Source of the DNA: an uncultured Clostridium sp.
Lineage (GTDB): Bacteria; Bacillota; Clostridia; Clostridiales; Clostridiaceae
Assembly (NCBI GenBank): GCA_900547475.1
Contig: URGW01000024.1
Span: 1 to 57,359, forward strand
Direction: 5' to 3'
Length of the DNA stretch: 57,359 bases
Shown piece after piece: positions 1 to 8,334 of this stretch. Position 1 is the first letter of the stretch. Each line of letters opens with the position of its first letter. A program made the translations under genes and the position numbers. Below the pieces are notes generated by a model that was not told the origin of the DNA, ran no database searches, and worked only from the letters and a program-made list of their open reading frames with translations.

Positions 1-27
1 TTTTTCACGTAACTACTTATAACATTG

Positions 28-475
28 CACCTTATAGTTAATCGTTTCTGCTACATATATGACAAATAATTAACTTTAAAGGTTTCATTGCGATTCGTTA
101 AGTGGAAGAGAAAATATTAATGATATTAACGGAAGGAATATTGTAATTAAGTTTTAGAATTTAATTGTTTTTGGAAGAAAAAGAGCGTTAAGTGAAACTC
201 TAAATTTTAATTTAGTTAGCTGAACTTACTCATCTGAGCGATAGTGAAGAGTGAGTTTCCTTTTAAAAGGAAGCACCTTCTCCTTACGTCGAATGTGTAA
301 GTTCGATTAACAAAATTAAAATTTTGAATCTCACTTAAGGGAATGAAATGACTTTCGAAGCTTTAGCAGTTTTTACGGAAAGAAAGATATAAATTCTTAA
401 CGAAAATTACACAATTCCTGGAGGTTATATCATTAATTTTTCGGCTCCACGTGACGAACAATATTATTCAAGTTT
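28..475 (+). repeat. Hairpin element copy A (extended tip)
   Basis: Non-coding element. A short 5' stem (29-42 with 69-83, ACCTTA..AGTTAAT against ATTAACT..AAGGT) is followed by a long imperfect hairpin. Its outer arms are TTAATGATAT (117-126) and ATATCATTAA (427-436), and pairing continues inward with bulges. The same sequence recurs on the minus strand at 26399-26640 and 57109-57359, and in diverged form at 26843-27060. Copy A differs by carrying about 145 extra bases at the hairpin tip (about 192-340), which are themselves an inverted repeat. No reading frame of note lies inside. Its 3' end abuts the stop codon of the convergent small gene. It could be a structured RNA or a MITE-like element. 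Confidence 0.8.
192..340. repeat. Inverted repeat extending the tip of copy A
   Basis: Two arms of about 37 bases (about 192-230 and 297-337) pair with each other, for example GAACTTAC with GTAAGTTC and TTTTAATTT with AAATTAAAA. Between them is a palindrome, TTTCCTTTTAAAAGGAA (about 255-271). The right arm (GTAAGTTCGATTAAC.. ..GAATCTCACTTA) is closely related to 35095-35133, so this part belongs to a second small repeat family. Confidence 0.65.
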
Positions 476-684
476 TATTTGGAGTTTAGTATTGATCTTG
501 TTTTTATAATAAATTCTGCCTCACTTCTAGCTTCAACAAAATTTCCATCAACAATAGAAACTATAGTTCCATCCATTCTTCCACCACATTCACCTATACA
601 TCCAAAAACTATTTTTTCATCTTTAAATTCATTCTTTACTATATCGATGTCTATTCCTGAACATCCTGGGCACATTACTATCAT
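475..684 (-). CDS. Small cysteine-rich protein, DUF1450/YuzB-like
   Basis: A 69-residue protein with a good ribosome binding site (AAAGGAGA) 7 nt before the ATG. It carries CPGC near the N-terminus, then CIGECGGR around residues 29-36 and a short beta-rich tail (TIVSIVDGNFVEA). This spacing and the C-x-G-x-C-G pattern recall the DUF1450 family, a small thioredoxin-fold-like group of unknown role; that assignment is from memory and tentative. It lies downstream of the ABC exporter operon, separated by a strong hairpin (711-757). The stop codon touches the end of hairpin element copy A. Confidence 0.6.
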   Translation of the reverse strand: MIVMCPGCSGIDIDIVKNEFKDEKIVFGCIGECGGRMDGTIVSIVDGNFVEARSEAEFIIKTRSILNSK

Positions 685-710
685 GTTTATCTCTCCTTTT
701 AATGTTTTAA

Positions 711-757
711 GTTGCCTCTGAGGTTAATTCATTTATTGGATTAACCTCAGAGACAAC
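711..757. repeat. Hairpin with conserved ATTTATTGGA loop, copy 1
   Basis: Arms GTTGCCTCTGAGGTTAAT (711-728) and ATTAACCTCAGAGACAAC (740-757) pair with one mismatch around a loop containing ATTTATTGG. There is no real T-run on either side, so it is a poor classical terminator, although it sits where one would be expected between two minus-strand units. A second hairpin with the same loop but a different, still paired stem lies at 32722-32760. Confidence 0.7.
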
Positions 758-768
758 CCGATTTATGT

Positions 769-2589
769 CTAAATTTCTGTTCCATTTTTAAATTGACTAT
801 TATACAAATTTGCATAGAATCCCTCTTTAGCTAAAAGTTCATCATGTGTTCCACTTTCTATAATTTCTCCATCTTTTAAAGCTAAAATCTTATCTGCATT
901 TTTAATAGTACTTAATCTATGGGCTATTACAAAGGTAGTCTTTCCTTCCATAAGCTTAAGCATTGCATTTTGAATTAATACTTCTGTTCTTGTGTCTATT
1001 GAAGAAGTAGCTTCATCTAATATTAAAATTGAAGCATTTGATAAAATAGCTCTTGCAATAGCTAAAAGCTGTCTTTGTCCTTGTGATAAATTTCCACCAT
1101 TATCAGCTAAAACAGTATCATATCCTTGTGGAAGCTGCTTTATAAAATGATGAGCATCTGCCATCTTTGCTGCTTCTATAACTTCTTCATCACTTGCCTC
1201 TAATCTTCCATATCTTATATTTTCACTAACGGTTTCCGAGAATAAATAAGTATCTTGAAGTACCATAGCTACCATTTTTCTTAAACTTTCTCTCGTTATT
1301 TCATCAATATTTTTTCCATCAATTAATATTTTTCCACTATCAATATTATAAAACTTAGTAAGTAAATTAACTATTGTAGTCTTTCCTGCTCCTGTTGGTC
1401 CAACTATTGCAATAACTTCACCCTTCTTAGCTTCTAATGAGACATTTTTTAATATTTCTTTTCCATTAGTATAAGAGAAAGTTACATCTTTTAATTCAAC
1501 ATGCCCTTCTATATTACCAATATCAATAGAATCAACTTTGTCATTTTCTTTCTCTTCATCAATTACTTCAAATACTCTTTCAGCCCCTGCAAGTGCACTT
1601 TGAATAGTATTAAAAAGATTCATTATTTCATTTATAGGTCTTGTAAAGTTTCTCATATAAAGTAAAAACGAAAATACAATACCAACTGTAATTTCTGAAC
1701 CTTTTAAAATTAAGTATCCTCCAACAACTGAAATTATTAAATATGAAATATTATTTATAAAATTATTTATTGGACCCATAAAAGAAGATACACCTTGAGC
1801 AAATATTGCACTTTTAGTAAGTCTTTCATTTATTTCCGAAAACTCCAATTTAACTTTTTCCTCTTCTGAAAATAATAATACAACCTTTTGTCCTGATACC
1901 ATTTCTTCAATATATCCATTTAAAATACCAAGTTCTCTTTGTTGTTTCACAAAGAATCTTTGTGTTTTCTTAGCTAATGTTTTTGTTGTCATGAAAGTTA
2001 AAGGTATTGTTATCATTCCTATTAATGTTAATATTGGACTCAATAAAATCATAGCAATAAACATCCCTATTATATTTATTATTCCTGAAAATAATTGAGT
2101 TACACTTTGAGATAAAGTAGTGTTTATATTATCAACATCATTGGTAAGTCTACTCATTAAATCTCCACTTGAATTACTATCAAAATACTTAAGTGGTAAT
2201 TTTTGAAGAGCAGTAAATAAATCCTTTCTCATAGTTGCTGAAACCCTTTGAGCTATTTTTAGCATAACCATATTTTGATAATATGTTGAAAATATATTAA
2301 CTAAATACATTAAAACTAATACTATACAAATAAAGCCTAACCCATTCATATCTCCAGTTTCAATAAAATTATCTATTGTGTATCCATTTAATCTTGTCCC
2401 TAAAATACTAATTAAAGTTGTTATAAAACATAAAACAAATACTATAAAAATATTGAATTTCTTTTCAATTAAGTATCCAAGCAATCTTTTCATTGTACCT
2501 TTAATATCTTTAATTTTTTCTGCTTTTTTTCTATGCAATTGGTGTGGCCCCGTTCCTGGTCTCATCTGCATTGGTACTTTACTAGACAT
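769..2589 (-). CDS. ABC exporter half-transporter (catalytic-site subunit)
   Basis: A 606-residue type IV ABC exporter: six-helix transmembrane domain (about residues 35-330), then a nucleotide-binding domain. Walker A GPTGAGKTT is near residue 396, signature LSQGQ near 499 (non-canonical) and Walker B ILILDEATSS near 522 with the catalytic Glu present. It pairs with the upstream gene, which has the opposite set of changes, so the two should form a heterodimer with one active ATP site. Its ATG (after GGAGGTAG) overlaps the end of the upstream gene by 8 nt, indicating translational coupling. The substrate cannot be told from sequence; multidrug or peptide efflux is typical. No peptidase domain is present. 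Confidence 0.93.
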   Translation of the reverse strand: MSSKVPMQMRPGTGPHQLHRKKAEKIKDIKGTMKRLLGYLIEKKFNIFIVFVLCFITTLISILGTRLNGYTIDNFIETGDMNGLGFICIVLVLMYLVNIFSTYYQNMVMLKIAQRVSATMRKDLFTALQKLPLKYFDSNSSGDLMSRLTNDVDNINTTLSQSVTQLFSGIINIIGMFIAMILLSPILTLIGMITIPLTFMTTKTLAKKTQRFFVKQQRELGILNGYIEEMVSGQKVVLLFSEEEKVKLEFSEINERLTKSAIFAQGVSSFMGPINNFINNISYLIISVVGGYLILKGSEITVGIVFSFLLYMRNFTRPINEIMNLFNTIQSALAGAERVFEVIDEEKENDKVDSIDIGNIEGHVELKDVTFSYTNGKEILKNVSLEAKKGEVIAIVGPTGAGKTTIVNLLTKFYNIDSGKILIDGKNIDEITRESLRKMVAMVLQDTYLFSETVSENIRYGRLEASDEEVIEAAKMADAHHFIKQLPQGYDTVLADNGGNLSQGQRQLLAIARAILSNASILILDEATSSIDTRTEVLIQNAMLKLMEGKTTFVIAHRLSTIKNADKILALKDGEIIESGTHDELLAKEGFYANLYNSQFKNGTEI

Positions 2590-4312
2590 TTAAAACTACC
2601 TCCTCTCCTAATTGTGATATAGCAATACTTCTATATATTTCACAATTTTTAATAAGCTCTTTATGAGTACCTATTGCAACAATTTCTCCATTATCTAAAA
2701 CTATTATTTTATCAGAATCCATTACAGCACTTATCCTTTGTGCTATAAGAAATACAGTTGCATCTTTCATTCTATTCTTAATTGAGTTTTGTAGCTTTGC
2801 TTCTGTTGCCATATCTAAAGCACTACTTGAATCATCTAAAATTAATATCTTAGGATTTTTTATTAAAGTTCTAGCAATAGAAACTCTTTGCTTTTGACCT
2901 CCAGATAAATTTTTTCCTCTTTGTCCAACTTCTCTATTGTATCCTTCGTTACTTGAAGTTATAAACTCAAATGCCTGTGCATCTTTTGTTGCACTATCCA
3001 TAATTTCTTCAGTAGCATCTTCCATACCAAACCTTAAATTATCTGCAATACTTCCTGAAAAAAGAGTTGTATCTTGAAGAACAACACCAATAATTTTTCT
3101 TAAATCATTTATTTTTAAATTTCTAACATCTTTATTTCCAATCATTACAGAACCAGATGTTGTATCATATAATCTTGGAATAAGCGATATTAATGAACTC
3201 TTCCCACTACCTGTAGGTCCTATAATACCTATCTTTTCACCTTCTAATACCTTAAATGATATTCCTTTTAACACATATTCACTATCTTTATTATATTTAA
3301 AATAAACATCTTTAAATTCTACATCAAATTTGCCTATTTTATCTGCATCTTCTCTATCTTTTATTGATGATTCCACATCTAAAACTTCATTAATTCTATC
3401 TGCAGATACCTTTGCCCTAGAAAAATTAATGATACTCATTATCAACATATTTAAAGAACTCATTATTTGAACTAAGTAATTAATAAATGCCATTATCTTA
3501 CCTATCTCTAATGAACCATTGTTAACATGGTTTCCACCAAACCAAAGTATAGCTACAACACTTAAGTTCATTATTAATGTAACTAGTGGCCATAAAAGTA
3601 TAGTTACACTTTGAGCTTTAATACTAATATCCATTAATTCATCATTTGCAGAACTAAATCTTCTTCTCATCTTATCTTCTATTACAAATGCCTTAATAAC
3701 TCTAACTCCAAGTAAATTTTCTCTCATAACTAAATTTACATTATCTATTTTCTTTTGCATTTCTATAAAAAATGGAATAGATTTTGATGTAATTAAGATT
3801 ACACTTACCACTATTAATGGTATTACTACTAAAAAAATTATTGATAACTTAATACTAATAGTAAGTGACATTATAATTCCGCCTAAACAAATAAGAGGTG
3901 ACCTTACCATACCTCTAAGCGCCATCATTACCATATTTTGAACCTGTGTAACATCGTTTGTTAGTCTTGTAATAAGTGATGATGTCTTAAACTTGTCTAT
4001 CTCTGAAAATGATAAACTTTGTATTTTATCAAATAATCCTTGCCTCATATTTTTTCCCATCTTCATCGAAGCTAAAGTTGAAAATAATCCACAAAGCATT
4101 CCACCTAAAATACCAAGCATAGCTACTAATATCATTTTAAAGCCAACATTTAAGACATAGCTAATATCGCCATTTGCAACACCTATGTCTATAATATCAG
4201 ACATAAGTTTAGGTTGATTCAAATCCATTACAACCTCGATAAACATCATTAAAGGTGCTAAAATCACATAAATAATTGCACTACCTTTAATATATTTAAA
4301 TAATTTAGTCAT
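2582..4312 (-). CDS. ABC exporter half-transporter (degenerate-site subunit)
   Basis: A 576-residue ABC exporter with an N-terminal six-helix domain and a C-terminal ATPase: Walker A GPTGSGKSS near residue 363, canonical signature LSGGQ near 467, and Walker B ILILDDSSSALD near 491. Asp replaces the catalytic Glu. Together with the LSQGQ of its partner this marks the degenerate ATP site of a heterodimeric exporter. It is the first gene of the two-gene operon, driven by the promoter at 4438-4466 with a palindromic operator just downstream. A MarR-type repressor would be the usual partner in Firmicutes, but none is encoded nearby. Confidence 0.93.
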   Translation of the reverse strand: MTKLFKYIKGSAIIYVILAPLMMFIEVVMDLNQPKLMSDIIDIGVANGDISYVLNVGFKMILVAMLGILGGMLCGLFSTLASMKMGKNMRQGLFDKIQSLSFSEIDKFKTSSLITRLTNDVTQVQNMVMMALRGMVRSPLICLGGIIMSLTISIKLSIIFLVVIPLIVVSVILITSKSIPFFIEMQKKIDNVNLVMRENLLGVRVIKAFVIEDKMRRRFSSANDELMDISIKAQSVTILLWPLVTLIMNLSVVAILWFGGNHVNNGSLEIGKIMAFINYLVQIMSSLNMLIMSIINFSRAKVSADRINEVLDVESSIKDREDADKIGKFDVEFKDVYFKYNKDSEYVLKGISFKVLEGEKIGIIGPTGSGKSSLISLIPRLYDTTSGSVMIGNKDVRNLKINDLRKIIGVVLQDTTLFSGSIADNLRFGMEDATEEIMDSATKDAQAFEFITSSNEGYNREVGQRGKNLSGGQKQRVSIARTLIKNPKILILDDSSSALDMATEAKLQNSIKNRMKDATVFLIAQRISAVMDSDKIIVLDNGEIVAIGTHKELIKNCEIYRSIAISQLGEEVVLNV

Positions 4313-4404
4313 TCTTATTTTTCATCTCCTTTTTAATTCTTTTATATTTTCTCCTCTCCACTTTTTCATATAAATGAAACTTATTTATATCGCATCACAT
4401 ATTA

Positions 4405-4466
4405 GTTAGGTACCTAACAATAAACCTTATAAGTATTAGTATAATTTTATATTACACATTCGTCAA
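4405..4466 (-). promoter_or_regulatory. Promoter and palindromic operator of the ABC exporter operon
   Basis: Reading the minus strand: -35 TTGACG (4466-4461), 17-nt spacer, -10 TATACT (4443-4438), then a perfect 14-bp palindrome GTTAGGTACCTAAC (4405-4418) about 20 nt past the -10, well placed to block transcription. The palindrome resembles MarR-family sites; that link is inferred. The rest of the 325-nt gap up to 4637 is AT-rich with nothing else recognised. Confidence 0.7.
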
Positions 4467-4637
4467 TAGTTCTTATTTACTATTTTTTCAAGTTATACAT
4501 GAACTCTTTATAGGAATAATTTATTTTTCTAAGGATAAAATAAATTAGAATAAATTTAACTTTTTTGCTTAATAATAAGTAAAACTTTTAATTTTTAAAC
4601 ATACTAAATATTATTAATATTTTAAGGAGTGAAACAA

Positions 4638-5297
4638 ATGAAAAAAATTATAAGCTTTCTTCTATCAATATTAACTTTAATATCTATGATGCTTTATAAT
4701 TTACCAGTATCTGCAGCATGTATAGAAAACCCTTATTCACAATTTATAGACGATCCATATTATGAACTTACACAGGATCATATTAATGGAATAGTCTCTC
4801 AATTATCTAATCTTCCTTCTTCTGGTAGTGTTTGCATAGATTACTTAGGAGAAGAAATATTGCTACATAGAGCTATATTATTTGCTACTCATAATATAGA
4901 AAGCTATTCTAGTAATCCTGAATTAATTGATATTGTTGATGATATAACTGATAACTATACTGGTGAATTAAAAGAAATGAGAATTGAATTGTCTAGATTA
5001 ATTGATACTTATGGTAAAAGTAAAGAACAAGTCAAAGAAGATACAGAGTATATTAATCAATACAAAGTAATTATAGATAAATTAAAAAAAGATTTATCAG
5101 AGGTTAAATCTTCTGATAGCAATGAAATAACATATATAAAACAAGCAATTGCACTTTTACAAGCATCTCATGATATTTCAGTACTAGATAATAAATGTGC
5201 TAAAAGTGAATTAGTTAAAGAAATTGCTAAGAATGAGGTTACAAACACTCAAGCTTATATTTCTAGATTAAAAACGCTTCAATCAGCATTAAAATAA
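4638..5297 (+). CDS. Secreted coiled-coil protein, unknown function
   Basis: 219 residues. An in-frame GTG at 4629 overlaps the ribosome binding site AAGGAG (4624-4629), so the ATG at 4638 (8-nt spacing) is taken as start. The N-terminus MKKIISFLL..ISMMLYNLPVSAA is a clear signal peptide with cleavage after VSAA, and there is no lipobox. The mature part is helical, with a charged coiled-coil-like stretch (about residues 115-160, rich in K/E/D and regularly spaced L/I) and only two cysteines, so it is probably exported into the cell wall or medium. No family is recognised. It is a single gene followed by a strong bidirectional terminator. Confidence 0.8.
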   Translation: MKKIISFLLSILTLISMMLYNLPVSAACIENPYSQFIDDPYYELTQDHINGIVSQLSNLPSSGSVCIDYLGEEILLHRAILFATHNIESYSSNPELIDIVDDITDNYTGELKEMRIELSRLIDTYGKSKEQVKEDTEYINQYKVIIDKLKKDLSEVKSSDSNEITYIKQAIALLQASHDISVLDNKCAKSELVKEIAKNEVTNTQAYISRLKTLQSALK

Positions 5298-5307
5298 TTA
5301 AAAAGTT

Positions 5308-5352
5308 AAAAAGTTAAGAAGTTAAGTGGAAAACCTAACTTCTTAACTTTTT
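5308..5352. terminator. Bidirectional intrinsic terminator
   Basis: Arms AAAAAGTTAAGAAGTTA and TAACTTCTTAACTTTTT flank a short loop (GTGGAAAACC region). It has T-runs in both directions and lies between the convergent secreted-protein and PAP2 genes. Confidence 0.85.
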
Positions 5353-5383
5353 TAAGTTTGTTATATAGCTTCAAATAATTTAT

Positions 5384-6217
5384 TTAAATTTTAAGTTTTT
5401 TAAATGCCATAGGATATACCCCGATGCCCACTAAACTTATTAATGAATATCTTATAAATGAAAATATCGTTCCACTTGGTAATAATACTTTTAATCCCAG
5501 TTGTAATACTAATAATATTACTATTCCTAATAATACTCTTATTATCTTATTTCCTGTACTTCCTTCCGTTGAAAAATTAACATATTTCTTTTCAATATAT
5601 ATTCCAATTATAAATCCTAAATAAGTTCCCATTCCTTTAATAAAATCTGCAGAATGTGCAAAAGTTAATGCTGGAATAAATATTGCAAATGTTATTACAT
5701 ATAATAACATCTTATTTTCAACCTTATTATATAACTTATAACATATTAAAGATGTTAATACGCCCAGTACTCCCCCAACTATAACATCCTTTGGATAGTG
5801 AACTCCTAAGTATAATCTAGAAAAACCAATTAAAATAATCATTACAGTTGCAATAATATACATTACTCTCTTCTTTAAATAAATTGCCATAGCTCCATAA
5901 AATGAAGATGCACCTTGAGTATGTCCACTAGGAAATGAATATCCTGTTGCAGTTTCCTCTCTTAATGTCCTAATCCCCTCTTCTCCTATAGGTCTCTTCA
6001 TTTTAAAAATATCCTTTATTGCATTATTTAAAAGTACACTAGTTAAAACAGAATATGCAATATATTCTCCAAATTTTTTGTCTAATGCCCAATAAATAAT
6101 TGATATTATAGATATTAATACTAATTGCTCACCACATATAGTTATAAGTTGAAATAATAAATCTAAAAATGGATTTGCTATACTTTGAATATTTCTTAAA
6201 ATTTCTAACTCCATAAT
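5384..6217 (-). CDS. PAP2-family membrane phosphatase
   Basis: 277 residues from the ATG at 6217, preceded by TTGGAGGAAATT; an upstream in-frame TTG lies inside that ribosome binding site and is rejected. An integral membrane protein with the three PAP2 signature blocks: K-x6-RP (KDIFKMKRP), PSGHTQGA and SRLYLGVHYPKD, which supply the catalytic His, Arg and Asp residues. The family hydrolyses lipid-linked phosphates such as undecaprenyl pyrophosphate or phosphatidylglycerophosphate; the substrate here is unknown. It starts 12 nt after the M20 gene stop and is probably co-transcribed with it. Confidence 0.9.
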   Translation of the reverse strand: MMELEILRNIQSIANPFLDLLFQLITICGEQLVLISIISIIYWALDKKFGEYIAYSVLTSVLLNNAIKDIFKMKRPIGEEGIRTLREETATGYSFPSGHTQGASSFYGAMAIYLKKRVMYIIATVMIILIGFSRLYLGVHYPKDVIVGGVLGVLTSLICYKLYNKVENKMLLYVITFAIFIPALTFAHSADFIKGMGTYLGFIIGIYIEKKYVNFSTEGSTGNKIIRVLLGIVILLVLQLGLKVLLPSGTIFSFIRYSLISLVGIGVYPMAFKKLKI

Positions 6218-6229
6218 TTCCTCCAACAA

Positions 6230-7420
6230 TTAATGATTAAAAATTTGCTTACGTGACTCTTTAAATATAGCCTCTAAAGCATATGCTACATATAATTCTG
6301 TACTTATCAATACAGCTCTCTCATCTATATTGAATTTATCATTATGATTTGGATAATCTCTACCTATCTCTTCATTACCAGCTCCTACAAAAGCAAAAAC
6401 TCCAGGAATTCTTTTTTGATATATAGAAAAGTCCTCTCCTAACATCATTCTTGGAACTTTTATAATATCTTTTTCATCAAATATTTTCTTAGCAGCATCT
6501 AAAGCTGTTTTTACTGCTTCAGAATCATTAATTACAGCAGGATGATGTGCTACACCATACTCAACACTTGCTGTTGCTCCATAAGCTAAGGCTGTGCTAT
6601 ATGCAATTCTTTTAATTGATGTTTGAATGTGCTTAGCTGTTGTTGCATTAAAACTTCTTATTGTTCCTTCTATTATAGCATCACCTGAAATAACATTATG
6701 AGTTTCTCCTGATTGAATATGCCCTACTGTTACTACCGCAGAATTAACTGGATCTATTTCTCTACTAATTATAGATTGTAAATTCATTACTATAGCTGCA
6801 CAAACTAAAGTAGCATCAATACATTGATGTGGTTTTCCGGCATGCCCCGATTTTCCTGTAATTCTTATTGTAAACTTATTTGATGCAGCCATTCTAGGCC
6901 CCTCTTCTATAGAGATTTTACCACACTCTATATCTCCAAATACATGTAATCCAAAAATTTCATCTACATCATCTAAATATCCATGTTCAGAAATTAACTT
7001 TGCTCCACAGGAATTTTCTTCAGATGGTTGAAATACAAGAATAATCTTTCCTGGAATACTATCCTCATATTTTTTTAATATCATAGCAGCTCCAAGTAAT
7101 GATGCCATATGCGCATCATGTCCACACGCATGCATCACGCCCTTATTAGTAGAAGCATATCTAACATCTGTATTTTCTTGTATTCTTAATGCATCCATAT
7201 CAGCTCTTAATGCTATTACTCTACCTTCACCCTTACCAATAGTTGCAACTACCTCTGTTTTTATTCCATCTTCATATTTAACACCTATCTTATCTAATTC
7301 CTCTTTAATTCTTCTAGATGTTCTATGTTCTTCCATACTTAATTCAGGATACTTATGAAAATCCTTTCTTAATGAAATTATATAATTACCTATAAGTTTT
7401 GTCTCTTTTAAAATATCCAT
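6230..7420 (-). CDS. M20-family amidohydrolase (hippurate/N-acyl amino acid hydrolase type)
   Basis: 396 residues from the ATG at 7420 (AGGGAGG, 7-nt spacing); the in-frame TTG six bases upstream overlaps that site. Metal-binding motifs of the M20 amidohydrolases are intact: ALRADMDAL, HACGHDAHMA, FQPSEENSCGA, a dimerisation domain starting near SGHAGKPH, and MLGEDFS near the C-terminus. It hydrolyses the amide bond of N-acylated amino acids or N-acetyl-diaminopimelate; which one cannot be decided. It is cytoplasmic with no signal peptide, and is followed by the PAP2 gene. Confidence 0.9.
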   Translation of the reverse strand: MDILKETKLIGNYIISLRKDFHKYPELSMEEHRTSRRIKEELDKIGVKYEDGIKTEVVATIGKGEGRVIALRADMDALRIQENTDVRYASTNKGVMHACGHDAHMASLLGAAMILKKYEDSIPGKIILVFQPSEENSCGAKLISEHGYLDDVDEIFGLHVFGDIECGKISIEEGPRMAASNKFTIRITGKSGHAGKPHQCIDATLVCAAIVMNLQSIISREIDPVNSAVVTVGHIQSGETHNVISGDAIIEGTIRSFNATTAKHIQTSIKRIAYSTALAYGATASVEYGVAHHPAVINDSEAVKTALDAAKKIFDEKDIIKVPRMMLGEDFSIYQKRIPGVFAFVGAGNEEIGRDYPNHNDKFNIDERAVLISTELYVAYALEAIFKESRKQIFNH

Positions 7421-7548
7421 AATCAATCCTCCCTTTTTAAATTATATAATTTTATGTAAATATTGTATATTATTTTAAATAAATCATTTAACTTTTTGTA
7501 AAAATATGGTAATATCTTTGTATTAAGTAATTTATTTGAGGTGAGATT

Positions 7549-8280
7549 ATGAAAAGAAAACTATTAACTTTAAGCTGTACTATTGTTTTATGTTTATCCC
7601 TAACTTCTTGTGGATTAAAAACTGCCATTACTGGAGATAAAACAGCTAGTACTGATGATTCAAAGGCTACAGAAACTAATTCTGAAAATAAGGATGACAC
7701 AAATACTGGCGAGACTGCTAAGGAAAATACCAATACTGCTTCTGCTGAAGAAACTACTGATGATGCAATTTCAACTAATAACAATTCATTTGTAGAAAAT
7801 ACTAATTCTAATGTTACATCTAATAAATCTGAACTTTCATCAACTATTAATACGGTTAATAGAAATTGTCGAGTTTTTTATTTTAATAAAGTAGATCTTA
7901 AAACTTATTGTGTTGATACAAATGTTAAAGTAACTGATAATGCTCTTGTTACTGCTTTAACAGAAAAATTATATTCAGCTCCTAATAATAATAACAACTT
8001 TGTTGTATTATCTAAAGATTACGGAGTAAGATCTGCAACATTAAATTATGATACTAATGTTTTAACTGTTGTATTTAATGAAAACTTTATTAAAGATATG
8101 GAACTTTCTGCTGAAGTAGCTAATGGAGTTATAGGAGCAGTAGTAAATACTTATGGATATAATTATGGTGTAGATAAAGTTGCTGTTTATTTTGGAGATG
8201 AATTATATACTAGTACTGCTGGAACATCATCTGATGAATATTCTACAGTAAATTATAGTGATGTATTAAAACTTGAGTAA
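7549..8280 (+). CDS. GerMN-domain lipoprotein
   Basis: 243 residues. Signal peptide with lipobox LTSC (Cys21) for lipid anchoring. A low-complexity linker (about residues 28-100) is rich in T, S, N, D and E. The C-terminal domain (about 108-225, NRNCRVFYFNKVD.. to VAVYFGDELY) matches the GerMN fold found in the spore germination protein GerM and in other Firmicutes envelope lipoproteins. The start is set by GAGGTGA before the ATG. It probably acts on the outer face of the membrane; sporulation or germination is a family-based guess. Single gene, ending in a bidirectional terminator. Confidence 0.82.
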   Translation: MKRKLLTLSCTIVLCLSLTSCGLKTAITGDKTASTDDSKATETNSENKDDTNTGETAKENTNTASAEETTDDAISTNNNSFVENTNSNVTSNKSELSSTINTVNRNCRVFYFNKVDLKTYCVDTNVKVTDNALVTALTEKLYSAPNNNNNFVVLSKDYGVRSATLNYDTNVLTVVFNENFIKDMELSAEVANGVIGAVVNTYGYNYGVDKVAVYFGDELYTSTAGTSSDEYSTVNYSDVLKLE

Positions 8281-8283
8281 TAT

Positions 8284-8330
8284 TTAAGCAGTAAATAGGT
8301 TACATAACTTTCAATCTATTTACTGCTTAA
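8284..8330. terminator. Bidirectional intrinsic terminator
   Basis: Perfect 15-bp arms, TTAAGCAGTAAATAG (8284-8298) and CTATTTACTGCTTAA (8316-8330), between the convergent GerMN and ArAE genes. Confidence 0.85.
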
Positions 8331-8334
8331 AATT

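Noticed and set aside
1..475. Insertion sequence with transposase or an IStron
   Set aside because: No open frame for a transposase, TnpB or IscB in any copy, and copies are only a few hundred bases long.
769..4312. Bacteriocin exporter-processor
   Set aside because: No N-terminal C39 peptidase domain and no small leader-peptide gene nearby.
7488..7784. Minus-strand reading frame opposite the GerMN lipoprotein
   Set aside because: It mirrors the low-complexity Ser/Thr linker codons of the real gene and has no ribosome binding site or plausible domain.
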